A DNA stretch of 64,000 bases from contig LS997567.1 of NCBI GenBank assembly GCA_000469685.2, forward strand, positions 11,235,325 through 11,299,324, given 5' to 3'. The stretch comes from Haemonchus contortus. Lineage: Eukaryota > Nematoda > Chromadorea > Rhabditida > Trichostrongylidae. The stretch's first letter is position 1. Each line of letters opens with the position of its first letter. Position numbers and translations under genes: made by a program. Positions 49,212 to 60,103 of the stretch are shown here, in pieces. The notes below the pieces were generated by a model, which ran no database searches, was not told the DNA's origin, and saw only the letters and a list, made by a program, of their open reading frames with translations.

Positions 49212-49794
49212 TTAGGTCGATGCATAATTATTGCTAACTTTTTAAATTTTATTTAATGAAACGATAAAAATACTGAGCAAAAACATGTTGGAATAATTGC
49301 TCCGGAACTTATTCACCATCTACGTCATGCACTGCTTCCCATTGGCTAGATTGTCGGATTCCAAAAACGAAGAAGTTTTGATCCTTGGAGGCGAACCACG
49401 CCTTGACATCGGCCATCAAGTCATCCAAATCGACGTAAGTTCTATTCCCTAGCTTTTTTTTTCAGCGAACGGTTGATGAGTTAATCCATAGAAGTTTTTT
49501 CTTGTGAATATGGCAGATTCAGGAGCATATCCCATTTCTTGGTTGGCTTCAACTGATTGCTCCATCGCCGAAAAGTTACTGAGATCGCGGAATGACTCTG
49601 CCACCTTCCAACCTTTCTCGAAGTAGTAGATCCTAATTTCGCAAATATGCGGGTGGTTTTCTAATTGAAAGTACATTTTTGTAGAGGAAATCAAGCAGAT
49701 CATTTCTAGAAAAGACACGAACTCAATACTCAAATTCTATCGAGAGGAAAAAAAAAGCCGCGAAAAAATCCGCAATAATTATGCATCAACCTAA
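49212..49794 (-). mobile_element. Mariner internal-deletion derivative (583 bp)
   Basis: The ends TTAGGTCGATGCATAATTAT and ATAATTATGCATCAACCTAA are inverted, with TA on both sides (49210-49211, 49795-49796). On the minus strand the transposase N-terminus (HICEIRIYYFEKGWKVAESF, near 49650) comes first. The C-terminal tail follows (VDLDDLMADVKAWFASKD, then NFFVFGI, near 49430-49330). The whole catalytic region is missing between them. It is a mariner-derived MITE, likely mobile only with a transposase supplied elsewhere. Confidence 0.88.
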
Positions 49795-49944
49795 TAGTAG
49801 TATAGCATCGTAAGTTCCAGGAACCAGCTACAACCGTTCATCACAGAGTCGATCAGATTCTGTGACTAAGACTGGATCGAATCAAACTTCCTGCTCATTC
49901 GAGAGTTTTTTGCTGTATTCATTTGTTACATCTCAAGCTTCCCT

Positions 49945-50549
49945 ATGAAAGCTCAATTGGCGTCTACTCGCGTAGGTGAAATGAGAGCTACACCTACATC
50001 AAACGATACCGTAAACACAATGATCGCAAGAATTCCCACCCCGGTTGTAAGTGCTGCAGTGAATTTCGTAAGCCTTACACCAATTTTTCCATTCTTTCCC
50101 TTACATGTTTGTTGCAAACCATTTCGTAGTTACTTGTCCTATTTCGTAGATCTTGCATTCAACTATTACACACACATTACACTTGTATTTCTGTACACAT
50201 TTCGTGAACATTGCATCCCATTCAGGAAACTTATGCTCAATTCCGCGAATTTCTTGAGGCACGATCTGTTATGACAATGTTAAAGCACTCGCTGTCTGTT
50301 CATAGTACGGCAGATAATGACTGTCCTATTCTCGGAGCTCTGACGCTATTTGTACGGCGGACGTTCCGTTTAGCGGTCGACCTCGTCTCACGCGCACTCA
50401 ACGTTGAATCCAACTCTGTCCATATTGATATCTTCATCTCATTAAGCATAACAGAGAGCTCTACGTGCGAATGGGCGTACACTCATGCTATCTTATTTAC
50501 CCATTACTGGGGCCGCCAAGCTGACGCCGGGCTTGTCTCATTCTTATGA
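49945..50549 (+). CDS. Putative two-exon gene of unknown function
   Basis: Exon 1 starts at ATG 49945 and ends at a good donor (GTT then GTAAGT, near 50047), encoding 34 residues (MKAQLASTRVGEMRATP and on). The best acceptor downstream is CCATTCAG, just before 50226. Exon 2 then reads ETYAQFREFLEARSVMTMLK and stays open to a stop at 50547. Both sides are phase 0, which gives a product of about 142 residues. No domain is recognised, and no repeat copy occurs elsewhere in the window. The chance that this is fortuitous is substantial. Confidence 0.3.
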
Positions 50550-50559
50550 CGGAGATCTA

Positions 50560-51090
50560 ATAATTGGGAAATAGGGCGCTCCCTATTTGGAGCAAGTGAT
50601 GCTTTTCGTAACATGAAATCTGACAGAGGGCTAACAGAGCATGCAAGTGCCTATGCTTATACCTATGATTGGAAGTCTCTGTCTGTTGCTGCTCGTCTTA
50701 AAAAAACCCATTGAAGGTTTATTCGGTAGGTAACGAAAGACTAATGGTACTACCAAATGTTGTAATAATGTAATAATAAGAATTCAATTAAATGCGTTAT
50801 CAATGGAGCGGATACATATCTTTCATTAGATGAGAATCCAAGATCATTAGCGGTTGGATAAGTCTTGCCAAAAATGGTATCTGAGCAAAGAGAAACCGCG
50901 ATAATCCATTTAGTCACAAACCTTGCTGAGAGTGGTCGTAATCTCATAGCAAGGAATGAACCTACCTTCATCTCCTCACAATTTAGTCCATTAGGTGATC
51001 CCTGTCACCGCACTTACCCTTCTTGTCGAATTAGACATATCAAAGAGTCGAAGCTAGATCGTAAATAGCAAAGGCGTTAGGATTTGATGA
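50560..51090. other. Unassigned DNA
   Basis: No gene is recognised. Overlapping open frames at 50750-51068 lack known domains. Confidence 0.45.
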
Positions 51091-51716
51091 GTGGGTGTTG
51101 CTCTTGAAGGCCTTTTTTATCGTAAGTGTTCCCATCCTATCGTCAGTAATCCCCTCTTGCCTCATCTACTCCTACCAAATTTGAACTCTCTACTACCAGG
51201 GAAACGGGATTTATGGATTTTCGCTCGAACCTTAATTTCGCGCAAACCCCGCCCACCGTGGGCGATGTCTGGTACTGCCACTCACCATGAGCGTTCGCAT
51301 CCCGCCCCTATACTTCTACCAAGTTTGAGCGCTCCCAGTCCACGGTGACAGGAGTTATGATTTTCCGCTTCAAGACTTATTTCGCACAAACTCCGCCCTT
51401 GAGGGCGGGGCCCAGTCCTGCCACCCACTGTAAATGTTCCCATTCTGCCCCCTGTACTCCTACCAAGTATGAACGCTCCAGGCTAACGGGAACAGGAGTT
51501 ACAATTCACGGTCGGACACACACACACACACAGACAGACACACAGACACACAGGCACAGACACACACAGACACACCCACACTCACACACACAGACACACA
51601 CAGCCACACACAGACACGCACACACACACAGAGACAGACACACACAGCCACACACACAGACGCACACACGCACGCACACACACGCACACACAGACACTAC
51701 CGCGTTATATATAGTA
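51091..51716 (-). repeat. GC-hairpin composite repeat family 2, copy d
   Basis: On the minus strand it starts TATATAACGCGGTAGTGTCT and has about 180 bases of GT-rich microsatellite (51515-51697). Units with CATAACTCCTGTCACCGTGG, GTAGGAGTA-type and CGCCCACGGTGGGCGGGG hairpin blocks follow. Family-1 copy d begins immediately to its right. Confidence 0.7.
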
Positions 51717-51719
51717 GGA

Positions 51720-52372
51720 TAGCCTCTAACTACTCATTTTTCACATTATTGAACGTTTTGAATAGATTTATGAACTTTCTCAAGAAGAACCTAACACCTT
51801 AACGCATGCCCACCCTATCGTGGGCGTATCGGGAGCTCTACTATGCACGCATGCCTAGCACCATACGGCCCTGCTCATTCCTTTTATTTTTTTCTAGCCT
51901 CCACGTCCTCATTGAATGGAGTTATGAACCTGTGGGGAAAGTACCGCCCACTGCAAGAACGCTCCGCCCACCAACGGTGGCTCTGCTTCACTTTATTTGT
52001 TAGCCTGCTCCTCTACTTTGCTTATTTTTTCTCGGCGTCTGGGCTGTTAGAAACCTATTCAAGAAGTTTTGCCCATGTCACCACCCCTCTCTTGTGCATG
52101 CCCCTCTGGAGGCGGAGCTTCGCTCTCACATGTTATTTTGAAAAGTTTTGCCCATGACACCACCCGATCCTGTGCATGTCCCACCACTTAAGCAGGAGCT
52201 TCGCCGAGCTCCAATGTGTTCTTTTGGTCTTGCCCTATGCCCAACCCATCCCGAACTTGACCCGACTCATGCAGGTGAGGTAATATCGAATTTCTGCACC
52301 ATTGAACGAACAAACGAACAATTAGACGCAAGCGCTTCACATATGATGAGCTGTCGTATAGATTTTGCCTGA
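51720..52372 (+). repeat. GC-hairpin composite repeat family 1, copy d
   Basis: The unit end (GAACGTTTTGAATAGATTTA) is followed by a GCATGCCCACCCTATCGTGG block, which is a decayed hairpin. The tail with ACCGCCCACTGCAAGAACGC comes next, then a very short ACGAACAAACGAACAA microsatellite and GCAAGCGCTTCACATATG. Confidence 0.65.
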
Positions 52373-54530
52373 GCTTCAAATTTCGAAAACCTTCATCTAG
52401 CTACTAAAGTATTATGAAGTGGATAGTTCTTTGAAGTGCGCATTTGTGAGCGAAATTCACATTCGAAATTAGAAATTTCGATCAGATTAGATTTGTACGG
52501 ATTTCTATGGATTTCTGACAATGTTTCTATGGAAAATTACGCGAAAAGTCTGGAAACTAGGTCAAAGGTATTTTCGATAAGAATCCTTCGTAAGCAAAAA
52601 GTTTTTTTGCCTACGAAGATTAACCTCTCTCCTCCCTCAGTTGTCTGCGAACGGATGGATGAGTCGTCCATAAAAGGGATGTAGCACGACAGTAAATAGC
52701 CAGGAGAACATTTGATGTATAAGAAATAGGTGATATCCCTCAATTTGAACGACCTGATGCCGCTTTGTGGGTATTGATCTCTCGACACTAATAGGTGATC
52801 GTGGAATTGTTTCCATTCCAACCTCCTCTAGCTTTAAGGGCTTTGATTGTCCTGGGTCTTGGGAAGCGAGTTGTGATTTCCAGTCCGTGACATCATACAT
52901 AGACCGGATAATAATCAACGAACCAATATAAAGAGCATCGCTTGACTTCCCATTTCATAACTGTTTTCCCACCGCGCTTACGTGACCTCCACGCTCCTGA
53001 TCGTGCCTACGTGACTTTTGGGAGGACACACGGACGGGCATACAAACAGACGCTCAAAGTTACCGCTAAATATATATATATATAGAGGACGGCGTACTAG
53101 TGCTTTCGCGCTGGTTGGCGGATGTGCCCGGCATTTTCTTCAAAATCGACGCACCGACGTGACTCGCGGCGTACAGCACGCGAACACACAGAAGGAATTC
53201 CTAAAGGAGTTGCAAGATAGTGCTGTTCGAACTTCATTCAGAGTTTAGAGTAATTCTGGACCAAAACCCGGTCATGCAGAGGCGGAGGGGCGTGCTGCAC
53301 CATGTGCAGCACGGGGTACGCAATAGGTTTAGCTTTACATTGCTGCCTCGGGCTGGATGAAGGTGAACGCGTCAGACTGTGTGAACAATGCCGCACTGTA
53401 GATTGTGAACTCAAACACATCGCCGCGAGATGTAGCCAAACCGTCTACTATCCAACATAGGATGACTTGTTTTCTTCCTCTGTAGGCTTGTCATTTTTAT
53501 TGCCACCGTAACACTTTGCCATAACATGACCATTCTTGATGCAATATTTTATGATAGAGTTGAGGATTATTCGTTCAGAATATAGTAGATAGCGTTTTAC
53601 AAAATTTGCAAAATGTTTACACGATTCTTAATCGATTGCTGAAATCATGAATTGTTCTCCAGGAAAATAAATTGCAAGATCTACGAAGTAGAAGAGGAAA
53701 GCTGCGAAATTGGTCGTAATAACGAAAAAAAATCGGAGGATTACTAAACTGTCTGCAAGGCTTAAGAGATCAAATTAATGTTTGTAAACTGAAAGAAAAC
53801 GCAGCGCCCACTGAATCGCCCAGTCGCGTACTTCACCGAATGGGGTGTATTACAGCCTCCCAACAACTCAAAGACATCGCAGCCTACTTGCGCCAGTTCC
53901 ATCAAGCAATGAGCGCAAGAAACCGCAACTTGAAGCGAAAGCGTAGAAGGGCACAAGGTCATATCCATTGTTAGTGATTTTTCCCTTCACTCCCTCATCT
54001 TCATTGAGAAATCAGTTCATGGAAGTCCCGTTGTATCTTGCCGAATGACGGTGCCTTATCCATTTCTGAAGATTGTTTGGTAAGGTTGTTAACGCCACCG
54101 ATGTCGTTAGTGCTGAGGAATGTAGTTGTGTGGATAGTTATGTGTTTACGGCTCTGAAAAGGTTGTGAGTGGTCAAATATGCTTAGCGAGTGAGCTCTCG
54201 GAACAGTCTTCGAATTACTCAAACAAGCAAATCTGCATCACGTGCTTTTTTTTTACAGTAAATCGATTCAAAAACAGGTCTCGTTAATGTCGCATGTGTC
54301 GATGAACTGAGCTTGTCGAGCTTTACAAGATGATGATTCAAAACTTGAAGGGAACAAAAATTCGAAAGATAAAGTTTCTAGCGTAAACCGAGCCCTTTTT
54401 TGAGATCGCCTCCATCTAAAATAACAGCGGTCTAGTTGTATTCGTATATGGTCGATACAAAGAATTGCCTAGGCCAGCCGAATCACTGCTTAGGTCCTCT
54501 CAGGCAAATGTGGTGCTAATTAACCGACCC
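52373..54530. other. Unassigned DNA with minor family-2-like piece
   Basis: No gene is recognised. 52965-53092 (GACACACGGACGGG-type sequence ending in CGCTAAATATATATATATAG) resembles the terminus of repeat family 2. A perfect 10-bp stem hairpin with a 3-base loop lies at 53289-53312 (CGTGCTGCAC, GTGCAGCACG). Confidence 0.45.
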
Positions 54531-54533
54531 TGT

Positions 54534-54924
54534 AGTGATAGAAAGCTTGGTGATTATGTGCAAGCAACGGCCGGAGACCGATTCCTCAGACCATACAAGA
54601 GTATATTGCGCCACTTGCTACTAAACTGCATCCTTCCCTGAAAAACACCTTGGAAGGAACGCATACTGTACTTGTATAGTATGCGTTCCTTGTATACTTT
54701 ATTACTATCTTTTGGAGTGATTGGAATTGACCTTCAATCACTCCAAAAAGTTAGCAATAAAGTACAAGTATAGTATGCGCATACGAGTATAGTATGCGTT
54801 CCTTCCAAGGTGCCTTTCAGGGGAGGATGCAGTGTAGTGGCATGTGGCGCATACTCCCGTATGAACTGAGGATTCGGTCCCCGCCATTGCTTGCACAGAA
54901 TCACCAAAGAATCACCCTATCACC
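54534..54924. repeat. Foldback element with about 190-base arms
   Basis: The left arm (from GTGATAGAAAGCTTGGTGAT) and right arm (to CACCCTATCAC) are complementary with scattered mismatches and small indels. The centre is TTTTGGAGTGATTG, 11 bases, CAATCACTCCAAAA (54710-54748). Inside the arms, ACTTGTATAGTATGCGTTCC-type strings are themselves repeated, making secondary hairpins. No coding frame is present. It resembles a foldback or MITE-type element. Confidence 0.8.
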
Positions 54925-55291
54925 CTTATGTATCCTTTTCCCCAGTTCACACGGGAACATGCGCTTTCTGCTCCGATCTGCTTCGTTCGTAATCTCATTC
55001 AGATATCATTGGAACATATCCGTTTTATCTTTATAGATAAAAAATTACCACTTTGTCCTAAGTAGTAAGAGGGCGGACCACTGCGCGACCTAGCTCACTA
55101 ATTCCAGCGTTTAGTTGATGAGACTTTGCAGCCAATTCGATTGCAATTTAGCATTGCTATGTTGCGTGGCCATGAACATAATGCGTAGCACACTCTCGTA
55201 CAAACCCTGTTACCCGGCTGTAATGCATATAGTTCGATTCTGCGAAACAAAATCATTTAATGATTCTTACCCACCAAGGAGATCGTGATTC
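54925..55291. other. Unassigned DNA
   Basis: Nothing is recognised between the foldback and the mariner element. Confidence 0.5.
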
Positions 55292-55293
55292 TA

Positions 55294-56576
55294 TTAGGTT
55301 GTCCGAAAAGTTCCCGCCGATTTTTGATTCATCTTTGAAAGAAAATTCCTAGAAGAAGAAATCCATTGGTTGAACAATATATCCTCCATTCTGTTCAGTA
55401 AGGCTTCGCCATCTTCCTGAAGATTCCAGTTCCCCTCTTCCATAGAAGGTTCCAGACTTAAAATCGAAAAACCCACTCAGGTGCTTTTTGCAGTCCTCCA
55501 GCGAATTGAACGATTTTCCAATCAAGGGATTTTGCAGAAACCCAAACAAGTGGTATTCTGATGTTGCTATGTCTGGACTATATGGGGGGTGTGGTAACAC
55601 ATCCCACCCGAGCTTTAGCAACTTATGTCGAGTGGCCAAAAATACGTGTGGTCTGGAGGTACCCTGTTGGGAGATTACGCCCTCACAATTGGCCACTTTG
55701 GGTCGCTTTTAGTCCATCGCTGCCTCCATAATTTCTAGCTAACTATAGTACCTTTCCTAAGTCATCTTTGGATTGTGCGACAACAGCTCATGGTAAGTGA
55801 TTTCCCTGAAATCCCATCAGCAACTCGGCATAGTCATCCGCACCTGGATTTTGACTTTTGCAGCGGTTTGTGACGGCTCACTAGGGGGCTACACGATCGT
55901 TTCCGCTCCTCATTGCTGTACACAATCCAATTTTCGTCCCTCGCGCTCATGCGTTTCAGAAACGGCCCTTTTTTGTTTCGTTCGAGCAACGAGTCGCGCA
56001 TGGAGGCGCGGTCCATCATACTGTGCTCGCCCATTTCGTGAGGTATCCCAACATCGAGGCGCTTTACGAAACCAGTGTCCAGCAGATGATCATGGATGGT
56101 TGATTTCGAAACAATAAGCCTCCCTCCTACACCACGAGTAGTGATGTGCCGATTCGCTTCGGTTCACATTTTGATTTGGTCGTTTTGAGTGATGATGGTC
56201 TCCCTGAAGGTTGCCGGTCTTCGAAGGCAAATCCACTTTGTTTGGATTCCGCAAACTAGTCATGCACTGTACGTTCTTTGAGAGCATGGCCTACTCAAAC
56301 GTCATATATCTTTCGTGCGGCTTGAGCCGCATTCTAGGCCTTGCGGTAGAAGAAATACTTCAGGTGCCGAAAATGCGCGCGGTGGTTCTCCATTTTCATA
56401 GGAGCTCTGTACAGGCAAACTTCAACAAATGTTGACAAAATCCTAACAGGAATATAGAGGAGAATCTACTCTTTCAGAAAACATATAACTTTATTAGGGT
56501 GGGTCCTTTATCTTTTGTACAACGGTTGATAAATCCGGGGTATCAAAAATCGGCGGAAACTTTTCGGACAACCCAA
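55294..56576 (-). mobile_element. Mariner element of hookworm 'bandit' type, 1,283 bp
   Basis: The ends TTAGGTTGTCCGAAAAGTTC and GAAACTTTTCGGACAACCCA, then A, are inverted, with TA on both sides (55292-55293, 56577-56578). The length and transposase fragments resemble the mariner called bandit, described from the hookworm Ancylostoma. That identification is from memory and needs a search. A shorter relative sits at 35013-36065. Confidence 0.88.
55349..56300 (-). pseudogene. Mariner (bandit-type) transposase pseudogene
   Basis: On the minus strand, in order: LSKNVQCMTSLRNPNKVDLP (N-terminal region, near 56280); ASMRDSLLERNKKGPFLKRM followed by ARDENWIVY (first catalytic block, 55990-55930, normally GDEKW); GTSRPHVF (second block, normally DNARPH, near 55655); and GWDVLPHPPYSPDIATSEYH (third block, near 55600), where the usual catalytic D of SD(Y/F)H is E. 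The C-terminus FNSLEDCKKHLSGFFDFKSG is well kept. At least two frameshifts plus catalytic substitutions make it inactive. Confidence 0.85.
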
Positions 56577-56579
56577 TAT

Positions 56580-56931
56580 TTCTTCTCCCGCTTTTTGCTC
56601 ACTTCATTGCCTCTGGCCTTTCTCTAATGTCCTAAACTTTAGAATATAAATCACGCATCGGTGCAGTGAGGGGGGGGGACACCGCCACTCAAATCAAGTT
56701 TGTGGTATTATTGCTGTTAATAGCTCTTATGGTACATACTGCAGCTAGCTCTATGGTCATGGTCTGAAGTCGTGGTGATCATGAACCGTGGGATACGTCA
56801 TAAAGTCAGATTCCTTTCAAAAACTCAAGTGGTTCGATTTTTCAGAATGTTTTGTTAAACCCCCAATCCTCACTATCTATCGCACTCGCGTCTGTCTGCC
56901 TGTCTGTCACAAAATTCGATATTGTCCAATA
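56580..56931. other. Spacer containing a family-1 terminal fragment (minus)
   Basis: 56890-56930 reads GTCTGCCTGTCTGTCACAAA on the plus strand. This is the reverse complement of the family-1 tail (ACAGACAGGCAGAC). The next transposon is inserted about 20 bases beyond it. Confidence 0.55.
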
Positions 56932-57465
56932 CAGGGTGACCCACATGAAGTGTGACGCAGAAAACTAGCATCAAAATTATACAGATCAAACCAAATAAGC
57001 AACTATTACTCCTACACAATCATCACAAAATTGTAAACAACATATCACATCTCGCATGCAGAACGACCATCTTTCGCTTCAATGCAAACATCTTTCGGAA
57101 GTTTTCAAGAATGCGCGCAATCATTTTCATCTCCCGCTTCTACAAGAGAACTTTCTTTTAGAGGTCCCTAAAATATGTGTTCGAAAGCGCAGGCTTTTTG
57201 CTCCAGAATCGACCATACACTAAAATCCAAAGGATTGAGATCGGGGAGCTTGATGGTCAAAAGTGCTTCGCCCCAAAAACCCGGAAGCGTGGTTTCACAA
57301 AATTGCAGCATCTTATTTACGCTGAGGGCTTGTGCTCAATCCTGTGGAAGGTTCAGCTGACTTTCATCGCGTTCCTTTCCGCTCAAGCGATCACCGCTTC
57401 CTTCAGCCCAGAAGCCCATGAGTTGAATTTTTTATTGCCCGTCACACTTCTTGTGGTTCACCCTG
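56932..57465 (-). mobile_element. IS630/maT deletion derivative (534 bp)
   Basis: The ends CAGGGTGACCCACATGAAGT and ACTTCTTGTGGTTCACCCTG are inverted with two mismatches, and TA flanks both. On the minus strand the C-terminal catalytic motif is clear: SSPDLNPLDFSVWSILEQKA, near 57275-57210. The N-terminal two thirds of a transposase gene are absent. It is a non-autonomous derivative, different in end sequence from the elements at 21.9 and 46.5 kb. Confidence 0.82.
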
Positions 57466-58302
57466 TAGGGCAGCTGAAGAAGTAGAGTCAATTTTGGGAT
57501 AGGTTGCCATAGGGCAAGACCAATCCAATTTTCTTAATTTGCACAGCACACGCAAGTAAACAGCCCGAGGGAAAATAAAAAGGAAAACAAATGTGAGGAA
57601 TGGGCCAACAGTGAACCGAATGAGCCAACCTCGCGATGGGCTGTGCTTTTAAGATAAATATGTAACTCAAGTCCATCGACACCTGAAGGACAGCTCAAGG
57701 GGGTTAGAAGCCATTGGAAAATTCATAATTGTTCTTTGTTCGACGCGTTCTTCGTCGGGATGCACACTTTACTTTACACTAAGCACTGAGCTAAACATTG
57801 GTCAAGCTTTTGTAAAATGAGAGAGTGAAACTTTCTTACAGTGAAGTTGTATAATTGACCAGTGAAGAAGGGTTATTTGCTTGTAGTCTTTTCAAGGAAT
57901 GTGTGACGGATGCATATGAAATAGGTTATGTCGATGTTTTGAAGGAGAGTTCAAGTTTAAGGATTATAGTAGTGAACAGGATGTCATCATGTGCCGTCAT
58001 AAATATTAAGCAAATCACCGCCACACATTCTGAATCGCAGCTATTGTGGAATCCATAGGCAAGTCTCAAAAAATCTAAGAAATTTTATCAACCATGCAAA
58101 AGCACTCAGAAGTAGCACTAGGAATACTATAAAACGCAGCCCCATAAAAGAGGAACACTGCTCAGTTACCCTTCAAGATTAGGAGATGAACGATTAAGCT
58201 TCCCTATACTGTAGAGATGTGTCTGTGAGGCTTGGATTCTACGATGAGCGCATCTGCACTAGTGTAATACACGACAGCAAAAACACACCTGCCGCAACTG
58301 TA
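57466..58302. other. Unassigned DNA
   Basis: No gene is recognised. A plus frame at 57855-58058 has no known domain. Confidence 0.45.
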
Positions 58303-58720
58303 CAGGGTGCACTATAAATATGGTAACAAAACAATTGGGCTACAGAAGCCGAAGTTCATTTTGGTATGCGGTGAACTCGTGTGAGCTGTTTACTATGCAT
58401 CGCATCTACAAGACGAAAGAAAAAACCTTGAAGCGTTTTAGCTCTATTGCAAACGCGTCAACTAACCCGAAACCCGTGTTTCGAAAAATCGCTCAAGCGG
58501 AAAAAACTTGCCGTCGCCACGGGCTGCACGAGGTCAACAGTTGTGGATGGACAGTCATCTCTACCGTCCATTAAGGATTCTGTGAGAAGCTAAGAGTGCC
58601 TCTAACGCATCTCTCGCCGAAAATCCTCGTCTCTTGCGCTCATATCGTGCATATTATTTCAGACCCGTGCTCTTCAGCTTTATGCCTACCGAGCGCAGTC
58701 ATCAGGCTGCTGCGCCTCAC
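58303..58720 (+). mobile_element. Partial IS630/maT element, left end only
   Basis: CAGGGTGCACTATAAATATG after TA matches the left end of the element at 21950. The next 110 bases also match (GCTGTTTACTATGCATCGCATC). A plus-strand stretch (LPSIKDSVRS, then RISRRKSSSLAL) is reminiscent of the N-terminal DNA-binding part of these transposases. No right end is found, so it is truncated. Confidence 0.6.
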
Positions 58721-60100
58721 CCAGTTAGATGTTGCTTGACTCGTACAGCTAGTTGTAGAGTGGACTGCAAAATTGTCGAATTGGTGAACTTTCCTTATTA
58801 AGTACATCAGTGAGCTGTCAGTTCGAGACCGATTCCAAATAAGCAATGCATAGCTAATGGTTGTACCTTTGCCACTTTATCCCCACGAAGATTTGGAATA
58901 GCGTTGAAGATGCCTGAATTTCACAGAGAAATCCTGAAATGAATGATAGAGATAAGTGACCGTCCATAACAAATGAACTCCTGCCATATATCTCGCACTA
59001 CGAGTTGTGACGCAATAGCACTGTGACGTAGTCTTTCTATCCTAAGTATGAAAGAGAAAACAGGAATTTCTTTTGCTACTGGCCTGCGGCGGCAGCGGAA
59101 TCCTTCCGCTTGAGCACAGGAGCTCGGTGAGTCGTTTTCATAATGAGGGCTTCGAATTAGTTGTCACATTTGCAACAGGGATTAAGACGCTTGTTGGATG
59201 ACGCGCAAATCTTTCGAATTAGACCTTCCAAGAAGACGATTGCGACGATAAACGTTAATCGGCTTGACCTATAAATTGTTCAGCCCAGAAACCTCGTGTG
59301 GCAGGGAAATATACATACTCAATATTTCGCTTTTTTTCTCTTGCTAGTACGATCGGATTCCGTTCATCACTTCCAAGAGAATGCCTCAAGTAAATTTGAA
59401 GAAATTCGAAGAAACCATTCAGTATTCAGTGCCTAGAAAATTACAGCAGCTCTTAAGCTGCATTGCTTATTTGAAAATGCAAAAGGTCTAAGACATAGTA
59501 TGGGGTTCAACTAACGATACAATCAACCATGCATGTACTTCTTACCCATCCAGCGATGTACGAATCGCACCTTGACGAGGCAGATAGCTCATATATGTAT
59601 ATCAGTTCCTAGGGTGTAAAGTCCGCGGAAAGTTTCGGGAAGACATTTTTGGTAGAAAATATAAGAAAAGTTGTGATGGAATCAAGACATGCCGGATTGT
59701 CAATAATAACAATAGGGACAAATGGTGTTGTGAAGAAAGGTTTACTCGTTTTGTTTCGTGCTTCACAATGAAATTCGTGCTTCAGTGTCATTCGTCATGA
59801 TTTTAGATCCAAGCGGATAATTCGAGCACTTTAATGATTGCAAAACACTGTCTACCTTCTATAAAACTTCAAGGTCTAAACCAAAAAGTGGAGATAATCG
59901 CTCTGAGACACCTTCGCTCAGCTACACTCAGCACTTTCAGAAATGCCAATATTCGATACGGTACCACGGTCATCATCACAAGCGTTGTTCCAACTTTGCC
60001 CTATCACACTACCCTGCCATGGATAAGAAGGCAAGAGAGCACAACAACCCCGTGTTCTAGTCCCAAACACAGTTAAGGATATCGAATCTATGGTCACATT
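58721..60100. other. Unassigned DNA
   Basis: No gene or repeat match is recognised. Short open frames are consistent with chance. Confidence 0.45.
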
Positions 60101-60103
60101 GTA

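Noticed and set aside
51499..51697. Cysteine-rich open frames on the minus strand
   Set aside because: These are translations of the CA/CACAGA microsatellite of repeat family 2, not a secreted toxin-like peptide.
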